From Aeriscardovia sp. (GTDB lineage: Bacteria > Actinomycetota > Actinomycetes > Actinomycetales > Bifidobacteriaceae), in NCBI GenBank assembly GCA_017538895.1, contig JAFYHY010000162.1, positions 1 to 48,729 on the forward strand: DNA of 48,729 nucleotides, given 5' to 3'. A program made the position numbers and the translations under genes. A model generated the notes under the pieces. That model saw nothing but the letters and a program-made list of their open reading frames with translations. It was not told where the DNA came from and made no database searches. Positions within the stretch are counted from its first letter, which is position 1. Every line of letters begins with the position of its first letter. Below, piece by piece: positions 25,682-35,807 of the stretch.

Positions 25682-27001
25682 TCATTTTTTCTCAGCAATA
25701 GCCTTTGTTGAATCCAAGAATCCCTCATATTGGAACTGTTGAACCTGTGCTGCTGCCTGACGAAGCGTATCTAATCCTACGCCAGCAATAATCAAAATGG
25801 TGGTACCACCAAATGGAAGACTACTGCCTAAGCTCAATGCCATAATCAATGTCGTTGGAATTAAACATACGAAAAGTAAATAAATTGATCCGATGGTATT
25901 CAAACGATTAATGACATAACGCAAATAACGGCTCGTATCATGGCCTGCTCGAATTCCAGGAACAAAACCACCATATTCTTTCATATCATCAGATACTTCA
26001 TCAGGATTAAATGTAATCGATGTATAGAAGAACGTGAAGAAAATAATCATAACTGCGTATAAGCAGATATACCATACGCTAGTTGTATCCCCTAGATTGG
26101 CATTGACCCATTTCACCCAGGACTGATCACTCTTACCGAACTGAGCAACTAACGTTGGAATAGCAAGAATCGATGACGCAAAGATTGGTGGGATAACACC
26201 AGACATATTGATCTTTAATGGAATGTATGTTGAGGTTCCACCATACATCTTACGACCAATCATGCGACGCGTGTATTGAACTGGTATACGGCGTTGTGAC
26301 TGTTCAACAAAAATAACAAAAATAACAATAGCAATCAGAACAGCAGCAACAATACCAAACTTCTCCCAACTTGTCTCACGACCAATATCCCATAACTTAG
26401 GAAGGAATCCTGAACAAATAGAGATAAAAATCAACACTGACATGCCTTGTCCTAAGCCATGATCAGTAATTAATTCTGCCATCCACATGATGAGTCCAGT
26501 ACCACCAGTCATGATGAGAACCATCACGATTAAATTCATCACTGAACCATTAGGAATCACGTTACTAGAGCACTCATAATCAAACAAAGCACCAGAACGA
26601 GCTGTTACAATAATCGTCGCTGACTGTAAAACAGCCAACCCAATGGTCATATAACGAGTATATTGTGTAAGCTTTGCCTCACCTGATTGTCCTTCTCGAT
26701 GTAACGCTTCAAAACGTGGAATAACAACTCGAAGAAGTTCAACAACAATAGATGCCGTAATGTAAGGCATAACACCTAAAGCAAAAATTGACAGCTGCAG
26801 AAGCGAACCACCTGAAAACAAATTAATCAGGCCAATAAAATTCTCACTTGTAGTGTTTGCAATACACTGATGAACAATGGTGTAATCAACGCCAGGCGTT
26901 GGTATAAAAGCACCAATACGATAAATGATGATAATACCTAAGGTAAAAAGAATTTTATTTCGTAATTCTTTTGTCCGAAAGGCTTGGATGAGCGTTCTCA
27001 A
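25682..27001 (-). CDS. secY: Protein translocase subunit SecY
   Basis: 439 aa, the channel of the Sec translocon, with ten predicted TM helices. The opening helix IIIIYRIGAFIPTPGVD, the SGG plug region near 63-66, and the cytoplasmic loop with GFVPGIRAG are typical. Translation starts at TTG (26999-27001) with AGAGGAG 6 bases before it. A strong hairpin lies just upstream (27047-27090), leaving 45 bases for a promoter, so secY-adk depends on that short space or on read-through from rplO. Confidence 0.97.
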   Translation of the reverse strand: MRTLIQAFRTKELRNKILFTLGIIIIYRIGAFIPTPGVDYTIVHQCIANTTSENFIGLINLFSGGSLLQLSIFALGVMPYITASIVVELLRVVIPRFEALHREGQSGEAKLTQYTRYMTIGLAVLQSATIIVTARSGALFDYECSSNVIPNGSVMNLIVMVLIMTGGTGLIMWMAELITDHGLGQGMSVLIFISICSGFLPKLWDIGRETSWEKFGIVAAVLIAIVIFVIFVEQSQRRIPVQYTRRMIGRKMYGGTSTYIPLKINMSGVIPPIFASSILAIPTLVAQFGKSDQSWVKWVNANLGDTTSVWYICLYAVMIIFFTFFYTSITFNPDEVSDDMKEYGGFVPGIRAGHDTSRYLRYVINRLNTIGSIYLLFVCLIPTTLIMALSLGSSLPFGGTTILIIAGVGLDTLRQAAAQVQQFQYEGFLDSTKAIAEKK

Positions 27002-27046
27002 AACAGCTCCTCTTCTGACTAAGCAATCATTTCAAATAATTCAAAC

Positions 27047-27090
27047 ATAACAAAAGCCCCCGCCATAATTATAGTGGGGGCTTTTGTTAT
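27047..27090 (-). terminator. Terminator or attenuator between rplO and secY
   Basis: Arms 27047-27061 and 27076-27090 form a 15-bp perfect stem rich in C/G with CTTTTGTTAT as the 3' arm, so a partial U-tract is inside the stem. It lies 38 bases after rplO and 45 before secY. Confidence 0.7.
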
Positions 27091-27128
27091 TACCGTCAAT
27101 AGTATTTCTAAAAAACGATTGCTATGAA

Positions 27129-27602
27129 TCAGTCTTCAGAAACGCTACCACCAGCAGCTTCGATCTTAGCCTTTGCAGAAGCAGAGACCTTTACACCCTT
27201 GAGAGTAAAAGCACCCTTGACTTCGCCACCGCCAAGAACCTTGACTGGATAACCATCACGAACTGCATGCTTAGCAACAAGCATCTCAACTGTGACTTCT
27301 CCGCCATTGCTGAAGAGCTCATCTAAATCACCGCAGTTAACAACCTGATATTCCTTGTGGAATGGGCTGCGGAAACCACGGAGCTTAGGAAGGCGCATGT
27401 AGAGAGGAAGCTGGCCGCCTTCAAATCCTGGACGGACTTGATAACGTGCGTGGGTACCCTTGGTACCGCGTCCAGAGGTCTTACCCTTGGAACCTTCACC
27501 ACGACCAATACGTGTCTTCTCTGTCTTTGCACCAGGAGCTGGACGAAGATCCTGCATTTGTAAAATAGTGACTTCGTCTTTCGTTTCCTTAGATGCTGCC
27601 AT
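27129..27602 (-). CDS. rplO: 50S ribosomal protein L15
   Basis: 157 aa. The [11 protein letters not shown] start-like region at residue 16, the glycine-rich [19 protein letters not shown], and the C-terminal [15 protein letters not shown] are typical. The start at 27602 is supported by GAGGAGG 10 bases upstream and gives a slightly longer N-terminus than most homologues. It ends the S10-spc transcript before the hairpin at 27047-27090. Confidence 0.97.
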   Translation of the reverse strand: MAASKETKDEVTILQMQDLRPAPGAKTEKTRIGRGEGSKGKTSGRGTKGTHARYQVRPGFEGGQLPLYMRLPKLRGFRSPFHKEYQVVNCGDLDELFSNGGEVTVEMLVAKHAVRDGYPVKVLGGGEVKGAFTLKGVKVSASAKAKIEAAGGSVSED

Positions 27603-27604
27603 AC

Positions 27605-27799
27605 TCAGTCGACCTCCTCAACTCGGACGAGATGAGCAACAGCCTTCGCCATACCACGATACACAGGAGTATCTGGAAGAACAACGCTCTGACCAATTCG
27701 GTGAAGACCGAGAGAAAGAACGTTCCTCTTTTGACGAGTGGTGCTGCTAGCAACGCCCTTTACGAGCGTGACTTGAATCTTCTTAGAATCGTTAGCCAT
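27605..27799 (-). CDS. rpmD: 50S ribosomal protein L30
   Basis: 64 aa. [12 protein letters not shown] and [21 protein letters not shown] mark L30. The ATG at 27797-27799 shares one base with the rpsE stop (TGATG), pointing to coupled translation; a GTG one codon upstream is possible. Two bases separate it from rplO. Confidence 0.96.
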   Translation of the reverse strand: MANDSKKIQVTLVKGVASSTTRQKRNVLSLGLHRIGQSVVLPDTPVYRGMAKAVAHLVRVEEVD

Positions 27800-28509
27800 C
27801 ACTCACCATCCTTCTGTGCAGCAGCTTCTTCGCGTGCCTTACGTTCAGCTGCGATACCGTCAGCCTTAGCCTTCAAAAGACGAGCTGGAGCAACATCTTC
27901 AAGAGGAAGATCACGGCGAGCTGCTACCTCTTCTGGCTCCTCAAGCATCTTCAAAGCTGCAACAGTTGCACGAACAACGTTGATGGAGTTTGAAGATCCC
28001 ATGGACTTTGTCAGAATATCGGAAATACCAGCGCACTCGAGCACTGCACGGACAGGACCACCAGCGATAACACCGGTACCTGGAGCAGCTGGACGAAGCA
28101 AAACAGTACCTGCTGCATCATGACCAATAACTGGGTGAGGAACGGTACCACCGATACGTGGGACTGAGAACATGCTCTTCTTAGCATCGAGCTCAGCCTT
28201 AGAAATAGCAGATGGAACTTCGTGGGACTTGCCATAACCAATTCCAACAGTACCCTTGCCATCGCCGACAACTACAAGAGCAGCGAAGCTCATCGTACGT
28301 CCGCCCTTATGGGTCTTGGAAACACGGTTGATGGTTACAACACGAGTAAGAAGCTCTTCACGGCTTTCGTTACGATCACGACGGGAACCGCGACCGCGAC
28401 GCTCATCACGACCGCGACGTGAACCACGGGATTCACGAGCGTTCTCGGTTGTTGCAGATTCTGAAGCAACGGTCTGCTCTTGAGTTTCTTTTGTTTCTTG
28501 ATCGCTCAC
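27799..28509 (-). CDS. rpsE: 30S ribosomal protein S5
   Basis: 236 aa, against about 166 in E. coli. The conserved part (about residues 52-215) includes [16 protein letters not shown] and [13 protein letters not shown]5 acts in decoding fidelity and mRNA unwinding. The first 50 residues are low complexity with an [18 protein letters not shown] Arg/Gly segment, and the tail is Ala/Lys/Glu-rich. The start overlaps the rplR stop by 4 bases (ATGA). Confidence 0.97.
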   Translation of the reverse strand: MSDQETKETQEQTVASESATTENARESRGSRRGRDERRGRGSRRDRNESREELLTRVVTINRVSKTHKGGRTMSFAALVVVGDGKGTVGIGYGKSHEVPSAISKAELDAKKSMFSVPRIGGTVPHPVIGHDAAGTVLLRPAAPGTGVIAGGPVRAVLECAGISDILTKSMGSSNSINVVRATVAALKMLEEPEEVAARRDLPLEDVAPARLLKAKADGIAAERKAREEAAAQKDGE

Positions 28510-28877
28510 AGCTGCAGCCCTCCTTCACGTGCACCATCAGCAACCGCAGCAACACGACCATGGTAGTCATTACCACCACGATCGAATACAACAGCAGAAA
28601 CACCAGCCTTTATTGCACGTTCAGCAACAAGCTGGCCTACCTTCTTTGCTGCTTCGGTCTTTGTTCCTTCGAAACCATCGAAATCATGAGTCAAAGTTGA
28701 AGCACTTGCTAAGGTAATGCCCTTAGTGTCATCAACAACCTGAGCAATCATATGGCGATTGGAACGGCTCACGACAAGACGTGGACGCTCCGAAGTGCCG
28801 AACACATGCTTGCGAATACGAGCATGACGACGCTTACGAGCAACCGCCTTACCCTTACCGAAAATCTTGACCGTCAT
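28506..28877 (-). CDS. rplR: 50S ribosomal protein L18
   Basis: 123 aa, binds 5S rRNA with L5. A basic N-terminus ([21 protein letters not shown]) leads to [20 protein letters not shown] and [15 protein letters not shown]. The ATG is one base after the rplF stop, with GGAAAGG in the rplF end. Overlaps rpsE by 4 bases. Confidence 0.97.
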   Translation of the reverse strand: MTVKIFGKGKAVARKRRHARIRKHVFGTSERPRLVVSRSNRHMIAQVVDDTKGITLASASTLTHDFDGFEGTKTEAAKKVGQLVAERAIKAGVSAVVFDRGGNDYHGRVAAVADGAREGGLQL

Positions 28878-28878
28878 A

Positions 28879-29418
28879 TCACTTACCAGCCTTTCCGGCC
28901 TTACGACGAATGTATTCGCCTACGTACTTAATGCCCTTGCCCTTATATGGTTCTGGAGCACGAAGCTTACGAATACGAGCCGCAACCTCACCAACAAGCT
29001 GCTTATCAATACCTGCAACGGTCAAATGCGTTGCATTCTCAACAGTGAAGGTGATACCTTCAGGAGGTTCAACTGTAATTGTATGGGAGTAACCAAGAGA
29101 AAACTCAAGAGCTGGTCCCTTAGCTACAACACGGTAACCAGTACCAACAATCTCAAGCTTCTTCTCAAATCCCTTGCTTACGCCTTCAATATAAGAAGCA
29201 AGCAAAGAACGGCTCAAACCATGCTTAGCAGATGCTGCACGATCAGCACTCATTACTCCAACAAATAATGCATTGTCTTCAATCTTGACAGTAACGCCAG
29301 TAGGAAGAACATAAGACATTTCGCCCTTAGGTCCTTTAACTACAATGTCGTTGCCATCAATCTCGATGTCAACCCCCGCAGGAATTGCGATAGGGAGCTT
29401 ACCGATATGTGATGCCAT
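28879..29418 (-). CDS. rplF: 50S ribosomal protein L6
   Basis: 179 aa, full length with two similar domains. The C-terminal [16 protein letters not shown] is diagnostic, and the start [14 protein letters not shown] is standard. It sits near the sarcin-ricin region and the factor site. The ribosome-binding site is AAAGGAG. It follows rpsH by 17 bases. Confidence 0.98.
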   Translation of the reverse strand: MASHIGKLPIAIPAGVDIEIDGNDIVVKGPKGEMSYVLPTGVTVKIEDNALFVGVMSADRAASAKHGLSRSLLASYIEGVSKGFEKKLEIVGTGYRVVAKGPALEFSLGYSHTITVEPPEGITFTVENATHLTVAGIDKQLVGEVAARIRKLRAPEPYKGKGIKYVGEYIRRKAGKAGK

Positions 29419-29435
29419 TTTTCAGTCAGCTCCTT

Positions 29436-29834
29436 TCACCATACGTAAGCGACAATTTCGCCGCCGATGCCCTGTTGGAGGCATTCCTTCTGAGTCATTA
29501 AACCGGCACTCGTTGAAATAATAGCGATACCGAGTCCACCAAGAGGCATTGGTAAGCTATCAGACTTCGTGTAACGACGAAGACCTGGCTTAGAAACGCG
29601 CTTAATTCCCTTGATACTACCCTGTCCACCTTTGCCATACTTCAAGCTCAAGGTAAGGGTCTTGCCGACGCGAGCAGCCTCTACGGAATAATCCTTGATA
29701 TAACCTTCACGCTTCAGGATCTTCGCAATACTCTCTTTGAAATTGGAGTGAGGCATAGAGACAGTCTCGTGCTTAGCTGCACTCGCGTTGCGCAGACGAG
29801 TTAACATGTCTGCGATTGGATCTGTCATTGTCAT
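29436..29834 (-). CDS. rpsH: 30S ribosomal protein S8
   Basis: 132 aa from the ATG at 29832-29834 ([16 protein letters not shown]), the usual S8 length; the frame is open to 29882 but that part does not look like S8. The end [11 protein letters not shown]...GGEIVAYVW is typical. AAAGGG lies rather far upstream, with a small GGGC/GCCC hairpin between it and the start. S8 is a repressor of the spc operon in E. coli; no such site is evident here. Confidence 0.96.
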   Translation of the reverse strand: MTMTDPIADMLTRLRNASAAKHETVSMPHSNFKESIAKILKREGYIKDYSVEAARVGKTLTLSLKYGKGGQGSIKGIKRVSKPGLRRYTKSDSLPMPLGGLGIAIISTSAGLMTQKECLQQGIGGEIVAYVW

Positions 29835-29931
29835 AAGTGGGCTTATGCCCTTTCTCGCCGTGGTTTCCGCCGTTGTCTTCATTCATCATGTTGATGGACA
29901 GTTACAACCGCGGACCTTCAGCGTCGATTTT

Positions 29932-30117
29932 TCACCAGCTGGACTTTGTAATACCTGGAAGTTCACCAGCATGTGCCATCTTGCGGAAGCAAACACGGCA
30001 CAAACCGAACTTACGGTATACAGAATGAGGACGTCCGCAAACCTGGCAACGAGTGTAAGAACGAACTTCGAACTTAGGTTTACGAGCAGCCTTCACCTTC
30101 AATGATGTCTTTGCCAT
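29932..30117 (-). CDS. rpsN: 30S ribosomal protein S14 (type Z)
   Basis: 61 aa, the short zinc-binding form. Ligands C24, C27, C40 and C43 (CQVC, CRVC) are intact. It follows rplE by one base. Actinobacteria may carry a second, zinc-free S14 elsewhere for zinc starvation; it is not in this window. Confidence 0.98.
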   Translation of the reverse strand: MAKTSLKVKAARKPKFEVRSYTRCQVCGRPHSVYRKFGLCRVCFRKMAHAGELPGITKSSW

Positions 30118-30118
30118 A

Positions 30119-30688
30119 TCAGTCCTCCTTGAATGGGAAACCGAGATGCTTCAACAAGAAGCGAGCTTCCTCATCATTCTTGGTTGAGGTTACCACGGTG
30201 ATATCCATACCACGACGGTGGTCAATCTCATCAGGGTCAATCTCATGGAACATGGACTGTTCGGTCAGACCAAAGTTGTAGTTACCTTGACCATCAAACT
30301 TCTGAGCGCTGATACCACGGAAATCACGAATACGTGGAAGAGCAAGAGTCAAAAGACGATCGAGAAATTCCCACATCATAGTGCCGCGAAGTGTAACAAA
30401 AGCACCAATTTCCTGACCTTCACGAAGGTGGAATTGTGCTACGGACTTACGTGCACGAGTAACCTTTGGCTTCTGACCAGTGATTGCAGTGAGGTCTTTT
30501 ACAGCACCTCCGATGAGCTTGGAGTCGCGAGCTGCTTCACCAACACCCATGGAGACAACAATCTTGACCAGCTTTGGCATTTGCATTGGATTGCCGAACT
30601 TGAACTCCTGCTGCATGGCAGGAACAATCTCATCGCGATAAACGCGCTTGAGACGAGGCTCAGCGATTGTCATTTCAGTGTCGCTCAT
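30119..30688 (-). CDS. rplE: 50S ribosomal protein L5
   Basis: 189 aa, binds 5S rRNA in the central protuberance. [15 protein letters not shown], the [11 protein letters not shown] strand and [16 protein letters not shown] near the end are typical. The start overlaps the rplX stop by 4 bases (ATGA), implying coupling. Confidence 0.98.
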   Translation of the reverse strand: MSDTEMTIAEPRLKRVYRDEIVPAMQQEFKFGNPMQMPKLVKIVVSMGVGEAARDSKLIGGAVKDLTAITGQKPKVTRARKSVAQFHLREGQEIGAFVTLRGTMMWEFLDRLLTLALPRIRDFRGISAQKFDGQGNYNFGLTEQSMFHEIDPDEIDHRRGMDITVVTSTKNDEEARFLLKHLGFPFKED

Positions 30689-31023
30689 GCTTCTAGCTCC
30701 TTGCCGGACTTCTTTGCAACGCGGATACGTACGTTCTTTACCTGGCCATTGCGAGCTTCCTGCTTGACAACGATGCCAACACGGGTTGGCTTCTTTGTCT
30801 CAGGATCAACAAACATGACATTAGAACGATGGATAGGAGCCTCTACAGGAACAATACCTGGCTCTTGTCCTTCACGTGTTGCACGAACGTGCTTCTTGAC
30901 AATCTGAATGCCTTCGACGATCAGACGGTCATCAGAAAGGACCTTAAGGACCTTTCCTTGCTTACCGCGGTCTTTGCCACAGATAACCTGGACAAGATCT
31001 CCGCTCTTGATCTTTGCTGCCAC
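30685..31023 (-). CDS. rplX: 50S ribosomal protein L24
   Basis: 112 aa with a KOW motif ([20 protein letters not shown]). An early-assembly protein. Translation starts at GTG, directly after the rplN stop (TGA GTG), so coupling is probable. Overlaps rplE by 4 bases. Confidence 0.97.
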   Translation of the reverse strand: MAAKIKSGDLVQVICGKDRGKQGKVLKVLSDDRLIVEGIQIVKKHVRATREGQEPGIVPVEAPIHRSNVMFVDPETKKPTRVGIVVKQEARNGQVKNVRIRVAKKSGKELEA

Positions 31024-31392
31024 TCAGATCACCTCCGGTGCGAGAGAAACGATCTTCATGAACTTATGTTCGCGGAGTTCGCGACCAACTGGTCCGAAGA
31101 TACGTGTTCCCTTCGGCTCGTTTCCGTTACCGAGAATAACTGCAGCATTCTCATCGAACTTGATATAAGAGCCATCGCGGCGACGGGTTTCCTTCTTGGT
31201 GCGGACGACAACTGCCTTAACGACGTCGCCCTTTTTGACGGCACCGCCAGGAATTGCATCCTTGACGGTCGCAACAATCACATCGCCGATTCCGGCGTAG
31301 CGACGCTTCGAACCTCCGAGCACGCGGATAGTCAAGATTTCCTTGGCACCCGTGTTGTCGGCGATACGAAGTCGCGATTCTTGCTGAATCAT
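31024..31392 (-). CDS. rplN: 50S ribosomal protein L14
   Basis: 122 aa, the invariant family length. [17 protein letters not shown] at the start and [22 protein letters not shown] at the end are diagnostic. Forms an intersubunit bridge. A 79-base gap containing a hairpin separates it from rpsQ. Confidence 0.98.
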   Translation of the reverse strand: MIQQESRLRIADNTGAKEILTIRVLGGSKRRYAGIGDVIVATVKDAIPGGAVKKGDVVKAVVVRTKKETRRRDGSYIKFDENAAVILGNGNEPKGTRIFGPVGRELREHKFMKIVSLAPEVI

Positions 31393-31416
31393 TGATTCTC
31401 CTTAGTCGAGCCGGTT

Positions 31417-31455
31417 CTCGGAGCATACGGATTTTTTCAATGAGTATGCCCCGAG
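31417..31455 (-). other. Hairpin in the rpsQ-rplN gap
   Basis: Arms 31417-31428 and 31444-31455 pair over 12 positions. The one mismatch on the plus strand (A/C) becomes a G-U pair in minus-strand RNA, so the stem is complete only in the coding-strand transcript. No U-tract follows. It may be a processing site or a leader element for rplN. Confidence 0.45.
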
Positions 31456-31471
31456 CCTAGCCGAACTGTTA

Positions 31472-31744
31472 TTACTTCGCGCGCTCGATAACTTCAACCA
31501 AACGCCAGCGCTTGGTCTTAGAGAGCGGACGAGTTTCCATGATACTCACGAGGTCGCCCATATGAGCATCATTATTCTCATCATGCGCTTTTACTTTTGT
31601 AGTTGTACGCACGACTTTGCCATACAGAGGATGGGCAGAACGATGCTCCAATTCAACGGTAATCGTCTTACCCATCTTGTCGGAGACGACATAGCCGCGG
31701 CGCACCTTGCGGCGATTGCGTTCAGTTTCTTGAGCTTCAGCCAT
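31472..31744 (-). CDS. rpsQ: 30S ribosomal protein S17
   Basis: 90 aa from the ATG at 31742-31744, chosen because GAGGAG lies 5 bases before it; a GTG two codons earlier is less well placed. [18 protein letters not shown] and [18 protein letters not shown] are typical of this OB-fold protein. Three bases after the rpmC stop. Confidence 0.97.
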   Translation of the reverse strand: MAEAQETERNRRKVRRGYVVSDKMGKTITVELEHRSAHPLYGKVVRTTTKVKAHDENNDAHMGDLVSIMETRPLSKTKRWRLVEVIERAK

Positions 31745-31746
31745 GT

Positions 31747-32049
31747 TCACTCCTCAGTCTTTTCAGAGGACTTCTTGGAAACAGACTTCTTAGAAGCCTT
31801 CTTATCGGACTTAGCTTCTTCCTTTGGCTCAACGGTGATTCCAAGTTCACGTTCGCGAAGGACAGTGTACATACGTGCAATATCATGGCGAACAGCCTGT
31901 AAACGAGCTGTACTGGTTAATTGGCTAGTTGCAACTTGGAAACGCAAGTTGAAGAGTTCTTCCTTAGATTTCTGAAGAGCTTCTTGAATCTCTGCGTTAG
32001 TCTTCTCGTTGAGAGATTTAATTGAATATTCTTGTGTTCCGACGGACAT
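31747..32049 (-). CDS. rpmC: 50S ribosomal protein L29 with Lys-rich tail
   Basis: 100 aa from the ATG at 32047-32049, against about 65 in most bacteria. The two-helix core (about 8-72) carries [15 protein letters not shown] and [14 protein letters not shown]. The last 25 residues are a Lys/Ser/Glu-rich tail ([15 protein letters not shown]). The ATG is one base past the rplP stop. L29 sits at the tunnel exit and contacts trigger factor and SRP. Confidence 0.96.
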   Translation of the reverse strand: MSVGTQEYSIKSLNEKTNAEIQEALQKSKEELFNLRFQVATSQLTSTARLQAVRHDIARMYTVLRERELGITVEPKEEAKSDKKASKKSVSKKSSEKTEE

Positions 32050-32050
32050 G

Positions 32051-32470
32051 TCAGTTTTCACCGCCCTCACGTGAAATGATCCTGCACTTCATCGGTAGCT
32101 TAGCGATTGCGCGACGCAAAGCTTCGCGTGCAACATCTTCTGGAACTCCACCAAGTTCAAAAAGAACTCGGCCCGGCTTAATGTTAGCTGTCCAGAACTC
32201 AGGTGCACCCTTACCAGAACCCATTCGGGATCCAAGTGCGTGCTTTGTTAATGGACGATCTGGGAACACGTCAATCCAAACACGTCCACCACGCTTGATG
32301 TAACGAGTCATAGCAATACGTGCTGCTTCGATCTGACGGTTAGTCATGTATGCAGGCGAAAGAGCCTGAATACCAAATTCTCCAAAAGCAAGCTCATTGC
32401 CGCCCTTGGACATTCCGCTACGACCTGGACGATGCTGCTTGCGGTATTTTACCCTCTTTGGGATAAGCAT
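32051..32470 (-). CDS. rplP: 50S ribosomal protein L16
   Basis: 139 aa. [17 protein letters not shown] at the start and [19 protein letters not shown] in the middle identify it. L16 organises the A-site region of 23S rRNA. Five bases after rpsC; followed directly by rpmC. Confidence 0.98.
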   Translation of the reverse strand: MLIPKRVKYRKQHRPGRSGMSKGGNELAFGEFGIQALSPAYMTNRQIEAARIAMTRYIKRGGRVWIDVFPDRPLTKHALGSRMGSGKGAPEFWTANIKPGRVLFELGGVPEDVAREALRRAIAKLPMKCRIISREGGEN

Positions 32471-32475
32471 TCAGC

Positions 32476-33294
32476 TCACTCCTTCGTTTCCTGTGCAGAA
32501 GCTGGCTGTGCAGAAGCAGAGGCTGAAGCCTGTGCTTGCTTAGAATCAGCTGCTTGTGCATTGCCCGAACGTGAAGCACGTGGCGCACGGCGAGGACGAC
32601 GATTGTCACGGCGTCCACGGTTGTTCTGCGCTGCTTGCATCTTGTCGAACTGCTCTTCGGTCATGTCGCCCTTATAGATCCATACCTTGACACCAATACG
32701 ACCATAGGTAGTATGTGCTTCGAAGAAGCCATAATCAATAAGAGCACGAAGTGTCTGAAGTGGGACACGACCCTCACGATAAAACTCAGAACGGCTCATA
32801 TCAGCACCGCCAAGACGGCCACTGAGCTTAATACGAATACCCTTAGCACCTGCACGCATTGCGTCTTGCTGAGCCTTACGCATCGCGCGACGGAAGGTCA
32901 CACGGTTGGTTAACTGATCAGCAATAGACTGAGCAACAAGTTGAGCATCGATAGCTGGGTTCTTTACTTCGAAGATGTTGAGCTGGACTTGCTTGCCAGT
33001 CAATTTCTCGAGCTTCATACGAACACGATCTGCTTCTGCACCACGACGACCAATGACAATGCCTGGACGAGCGGTGTAAATATCAACGCGAACACGATCA
33101 CGAGTACGCTCAATAATGGTACGTGAAACGCCTGCGCGTTCAAGATCATGAGCGATTACCTTACGGATCTTTTCGTCTTCAGCAACGAAATCGCAGTAGC
33201 GTTCTCCCTGCTTAGCTGAATCAGAGAACCAATGGCTACGATGGTATTCAGTAATGCCAAGGCGGTAGCCGAGTGGGTTAATCTTCTGCCCCAT
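32476..33294 (-). CDS. rpsC: 30S ribosomal protein S3
   Basis: 272 aa. Standard opening [13 protein letters not shown], a KH domain with the [10 protein letters not shown] loop near 75-84, and the S3 C-terminal domain with [12 protein letters not shown] tail of about 55 residues (218-272) is rich in Arg then Ala/Gln/Ser, as in other actinobacteria. The start shares one base with the rplV stop. S3 helps mRNA unwinding at the entry channel. Confidence 0.98.
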   Translation of the reverse strand: MGQKINPLGYRLGITEYHRSHWFSDSAKQGERYCDFVAEDEKIRKVIAHDLERAGVSRTIIERTRDRVRVDIYTARPGIVIGRRGAEADRVRMKLEKLTGKQVQLNIFEVKNPAIDAQLVAQSIADQLTNRVTFRRAMRKAQQDAMRAGAKGIRIKLSGRLGGADMSRSEFYREGRVPLQTLRALIDYGFFEAHTTYGRIGVKVWIYKGDMTEEQFDKMQAAQNNRGRRDNRRPRRAPRASRSGNAQAADSKQAQASASASAQPASAQETKE

Positions 33295-33659
33295 CAGCGG
33301 GCTCCTTCCTTGTCAGAGGAAGCAACAATAACCGTGATATGGCTAGTGCGCTTCATAATTGCTCCAGCGCGACCCTGTGCACGTGCACGGAAACGCTTAA
33401 GAGTTGTTCCTTCATCCACAAAGGCGACCTTGACAATGAGATCTTCCTCACGGAATGATTCATTATCGCGTTCTGCCTTAAAGCGGGCATTTGCTACAGC
33501 GGATTCGAAGACCTTGCGGACTGGACGTGCTGCGGACTGTGGCGCGAACTTAAGAATCGTGCGTGCCGCTGACACCTTCTTTCCGCGGATGAGGTCGACG
33601 ACTCGGCGAGCCTTGCGTGGCGTCACACGAACGTGACGAGCGATTGCTTTAGCTTCCAT
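33294..33659 (-). CDS. rplV: 50S ribosomal protein L22
   Basis: 121 aa. [21 protein letters not shown] at the start and the [22 protein letters not shown] hairpin near the end, here [17 protein letters not shown], are typical. The hairpin lines the exit tunnel and is where macrolide resistance mutations fall in other bacteria; no obvious change is visible. Confidence 0.98.
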   Translation of the reverse strand: MEAKAIARHVRVTPRKARRVVDLIRGKKVSAARTILKFAPQSAARPVRKVFESAVANARFKAERDNESFREEDLIVKVAFVDEGTTLKRFRARAQGRAGAIMKRTSHITVIVASSDKEGAR

Positions 33660-33680
33660 GTGTCTCTACACTCCCTCGCC

Positions 33681-33959
33681 TTAGCGGCGTGCCTTCTTGT
33701 CGTCTTTCACATGGCCATGGAAGGTGCGCGTAGGCGCAAACTCACCAAGCTTGTGACCAACCATTGCTTCAGTTACATAAACTGGAACATGGCGGCGACC
33801 ATCATGAACAGCAAACGTCAAACCAATAAAGTCAGGCGTAATCATTGAACGACGAGACCATGTCTTAATGACGTTCTTTGTGCCCTTCGCGTTCTCCTCA
33901 TCGACTTTCTTCTGTAAATAGGCGTCGACGAAAGGCCCTTTTTTGATACTTCTGGTCAT
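33681..33959 (-). CDS. rpsS: 30S ribosomal protein S19
   Basis: 92 aa. [19 protein letters not shown] and [22 protein letters not shown] are diagnostic. It binds the 30S head with S13. It follows rplB by 14 bases and precedes rplV. Confidence 0.98.
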   Translation of the reverse strand: MTRSIKKGPFVDAYLQKKVDEENAKGTKNVIKTWSRRSMITPDFIGLTFAVHDGRRHVPVYVTEAMVGHKLGEFAPTRTFHGHVKDDKKARR

Positions 33960-33973
33960 TTATGACGCTTCCT

Positions 33974-34804
33974 TTACTTGCGGTTCTTACCAGCAGGACG
34001 ACGACGGACAATAAGCCTGCTCGAAGCCTTCTTAGGACGACGAGTACGGACTTCTCCCTTACCCCATGGGCTACGTGGGTTCTTACCACCACGTGTTGTA
34101 CCACCATGTGGATGGTCCACAGCGTTCATTGCTTCACCACGGACATGAGGACGACGACCTAACCAACGAGAACGTCCGGCTTTGCCGAGTTCGATGTTGG
34201 CATGATCAGAGTTACCGACTTCGCCAACAGTTGCACGGCATGCTGCGAGGACATTGCGGATTTCTCCAGATGGCATACGAAGCTGTGCGTATGCACCGTC
34301 CTTAGCAACGAGCTGAACAGCTGCACCAGCGGAACGAGCAATCTTTGCACCGCCAAGAGGACGAAGTTCAATAGCGTGAACCATGGTACCGGTTGGGATG
34401 TTTGCGAGAGGAAGGTTACTACCTGGCTTGATATCAGCCTGTGGACCAGTCTCAATAAGATCACCCTGCTTGATTCCTGCAGGAGCGATAATGTAGCGCT
34501 TCTCACCATCAGCGTAGTGAAGAAGTGCAATACGAGCAGAACGATATGGATCGTATTCGATTTCTGCTACGCGTGCTGGAACGCCATCTTTGTCCCAACG
34601 GCGGAAATCAATAACACGATACTGACGTTTGCTGCCACCACCGCGATGACGGGAGGTAACACGACCATAGGAGTTACGTCCGCCTGTCGCCTTGAGGTGA
34701 CGTGTAAGGGAGCGCTCAGGTGTGCTGCAAGTGATATCAGAATAATCTGATACAGATGCATTACGACGACCAGCGCTCGTTGGCTTGTAAATGCGGATAG
34801 CCAT
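33974..34804 (-). CDS. rplB: 50S ribosomal protein L2
   Basis: 276 aa, full length. [19 protein letters not shown] at the start, [18 protein letters not shown], and the peptidyl-transferase segment [11 protein letters not shown] (with the conserved histidine) are all present. Required for subunit association and peptide bond formation. Confidence 0.98.
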   Translation of the reverse strand: MAIRIYKPTSAGRRNASVSDYSDITCSTPERSLTRHLKATGGRNSYGRVTSRHRGGGSKRQYRVIDFRRWDKDGVPARVAEIEYDPYRSARIALLHYADGEKRYIIAPAGIKQGDLIETGPQADIKPGSNLPLANIPTGTMVHAIELRPLGGAKIARSAGAAVQLVAKDGAYAQLRMPSGEIRNVLAACRATVGEVGNSDHANIELGKAGRSRWLGRRPHVRGEAMNAVDHPHGGTTRGGKNPRSPWGKGEVRTRRPKKASSRLIVRRRPAGKNRK

Positions 34805-34834
34805 AATTTAGTTCCTAACTTTCTCGGCTAGCCT

Positions 34835-35134
34835 TTAGTTATTACCAAAGACATCGATTTGTTTGCCCTCAGCGAGGGTAACAATCGCACGCTTTTGGTC
34901 GGCACGCTTGCCATAACCAAAACGAGTGCGCTGACGCTTGCCAAGACGATGCAATGTATTGACAGACTCAACCTTAACGTTGAAGATCTTCTCTACAGCT
35001 TGCTTGATCTCTGTCTTGTTAGCTTCTGGGGAGACAACAAATGTATATTGTCCACGATCAGAATTTGCATAGCTCTTTTCAGACACAACTGGCTTGATAA
35101 TGACGTCATGTAATGATTTTTGAACTGCGCTCAT
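34835..35134 (-). CDS. rplW: 50S ribosomal protein L23
   Basis: 99 aa. [13 protein letters not shown] at the start and [16 protein letters not shown] in the middle identify it. L23 lies at the tunnel exit and docks trigger factor and SRP. Five bases downstream of rplD. Confidence 0.97.
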   Translation of the reverse strand: MSAVQKSLHDVIIKPVVSEKSYANSDRGQYTFVVSPEANKTEIKQAVEKIFNVKVESVNTLHRLGKRQRTRFGYGKRADQKRAIVTLAEGKQIDVFGNN

Positions 35135-35139
35135 CTAAC

Positions 35140-35805
35140 TCAGGCCTCCTTCACTACAGAAGCGGTCTTGTTGACGAATTCGTCATAAGCATCCTTGAAG
35201 AAGACGACTTCCTCAGCAGTGACGATGTCATAAGTGTTCAACTGATCAGCGAATAATGCATGAACAGTTGGCAAGTTGCGAACGGATACCCATTCATCGA
35301 TATCTTCACGGGAGAAGACGATGGTGGTGAAACGATTAGCAACGATTGGATCAAGAGCAGCGCGAGCTGCCTTGGTGGATGGTGCACCATTCAAATTGAA
35401 GGAATCGATGACGTGAATGCGGCCTGCGTTTGCACGGTCAGAAAGAACATAGCGCAATGCTGCAGCCTTCATCTTCTTTGGGGTACGCTGTGAGTAATCA
35501 CGTGGTACTGGTCCGAAGACGATTGCACCGCCTCTCCACTGTGGAGCACGAATAGAACCTTGACGCGCACGACCGGTCCCCTTCTGCTTCCATGGCTTCT
35601 TACCGCCGCCAGAAACAGTGGAACGATTCTTTACTGCATGGGTTCCTTGGCGAGCAGCAGCGAGCTGAGCCATAACAACCTGATGAATCAGTGGAACGTG
35701 CTTAGCAATTTCTTCTCCAGAAATGCCGAAAACTTCCACTGGTGCTTCTACAGAGCCGTTCTCAGTGCCTTTTGCATCCGTAATCTTCAGAGAAACAGTT
35801 GCCAT
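35140..35805 (-). CDS. rplD: 50S ribosomal protein L4
   Basis: 221 aa. The extended loop KNRSTVSGGGKKPWKQKGTG reaching into the exit tunnel and RAPQWRGGAIVFGP are diagnostic. In E. coli L4 represses its own operon, but that leader is not conserved in actinobacteria. It starts two bases after the rplC stop. Confidence 0.98.
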   Translation of the reverse strand: MATVSLKITDAKGTENGSVEAPVEVFGISGEEIAKHVPLIHQVVMAQLAAARQGTHAVKNRSTVSGGGKKPWKQKGTGRARQGSIRAPQWRGGAIVFGPVPRDYSQRTPKKMKAAALRYVLSDRANAGRIHVIDSFNLNGAPSTKAARAALDPIVANRFTTIVFSREDIDEWVSVRNLPTVHALFADQLNTYDIVTAEEVVFFKDAYDEFVNKTASVVKEA

Positions 35806-35807
35806 TC

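Noticed and set aside
28256..28483. Arg/Ser-rich open frame antisense to rpsE
   Set aside because: A mirror of the Arg/Gly-rich S5 extension; no start signals.
32432..32677. Ala/Arg-rich frame antisense to the rpsC tail
   Set aside because: Complement of the S3 low-complexity tail; no independent evidence.
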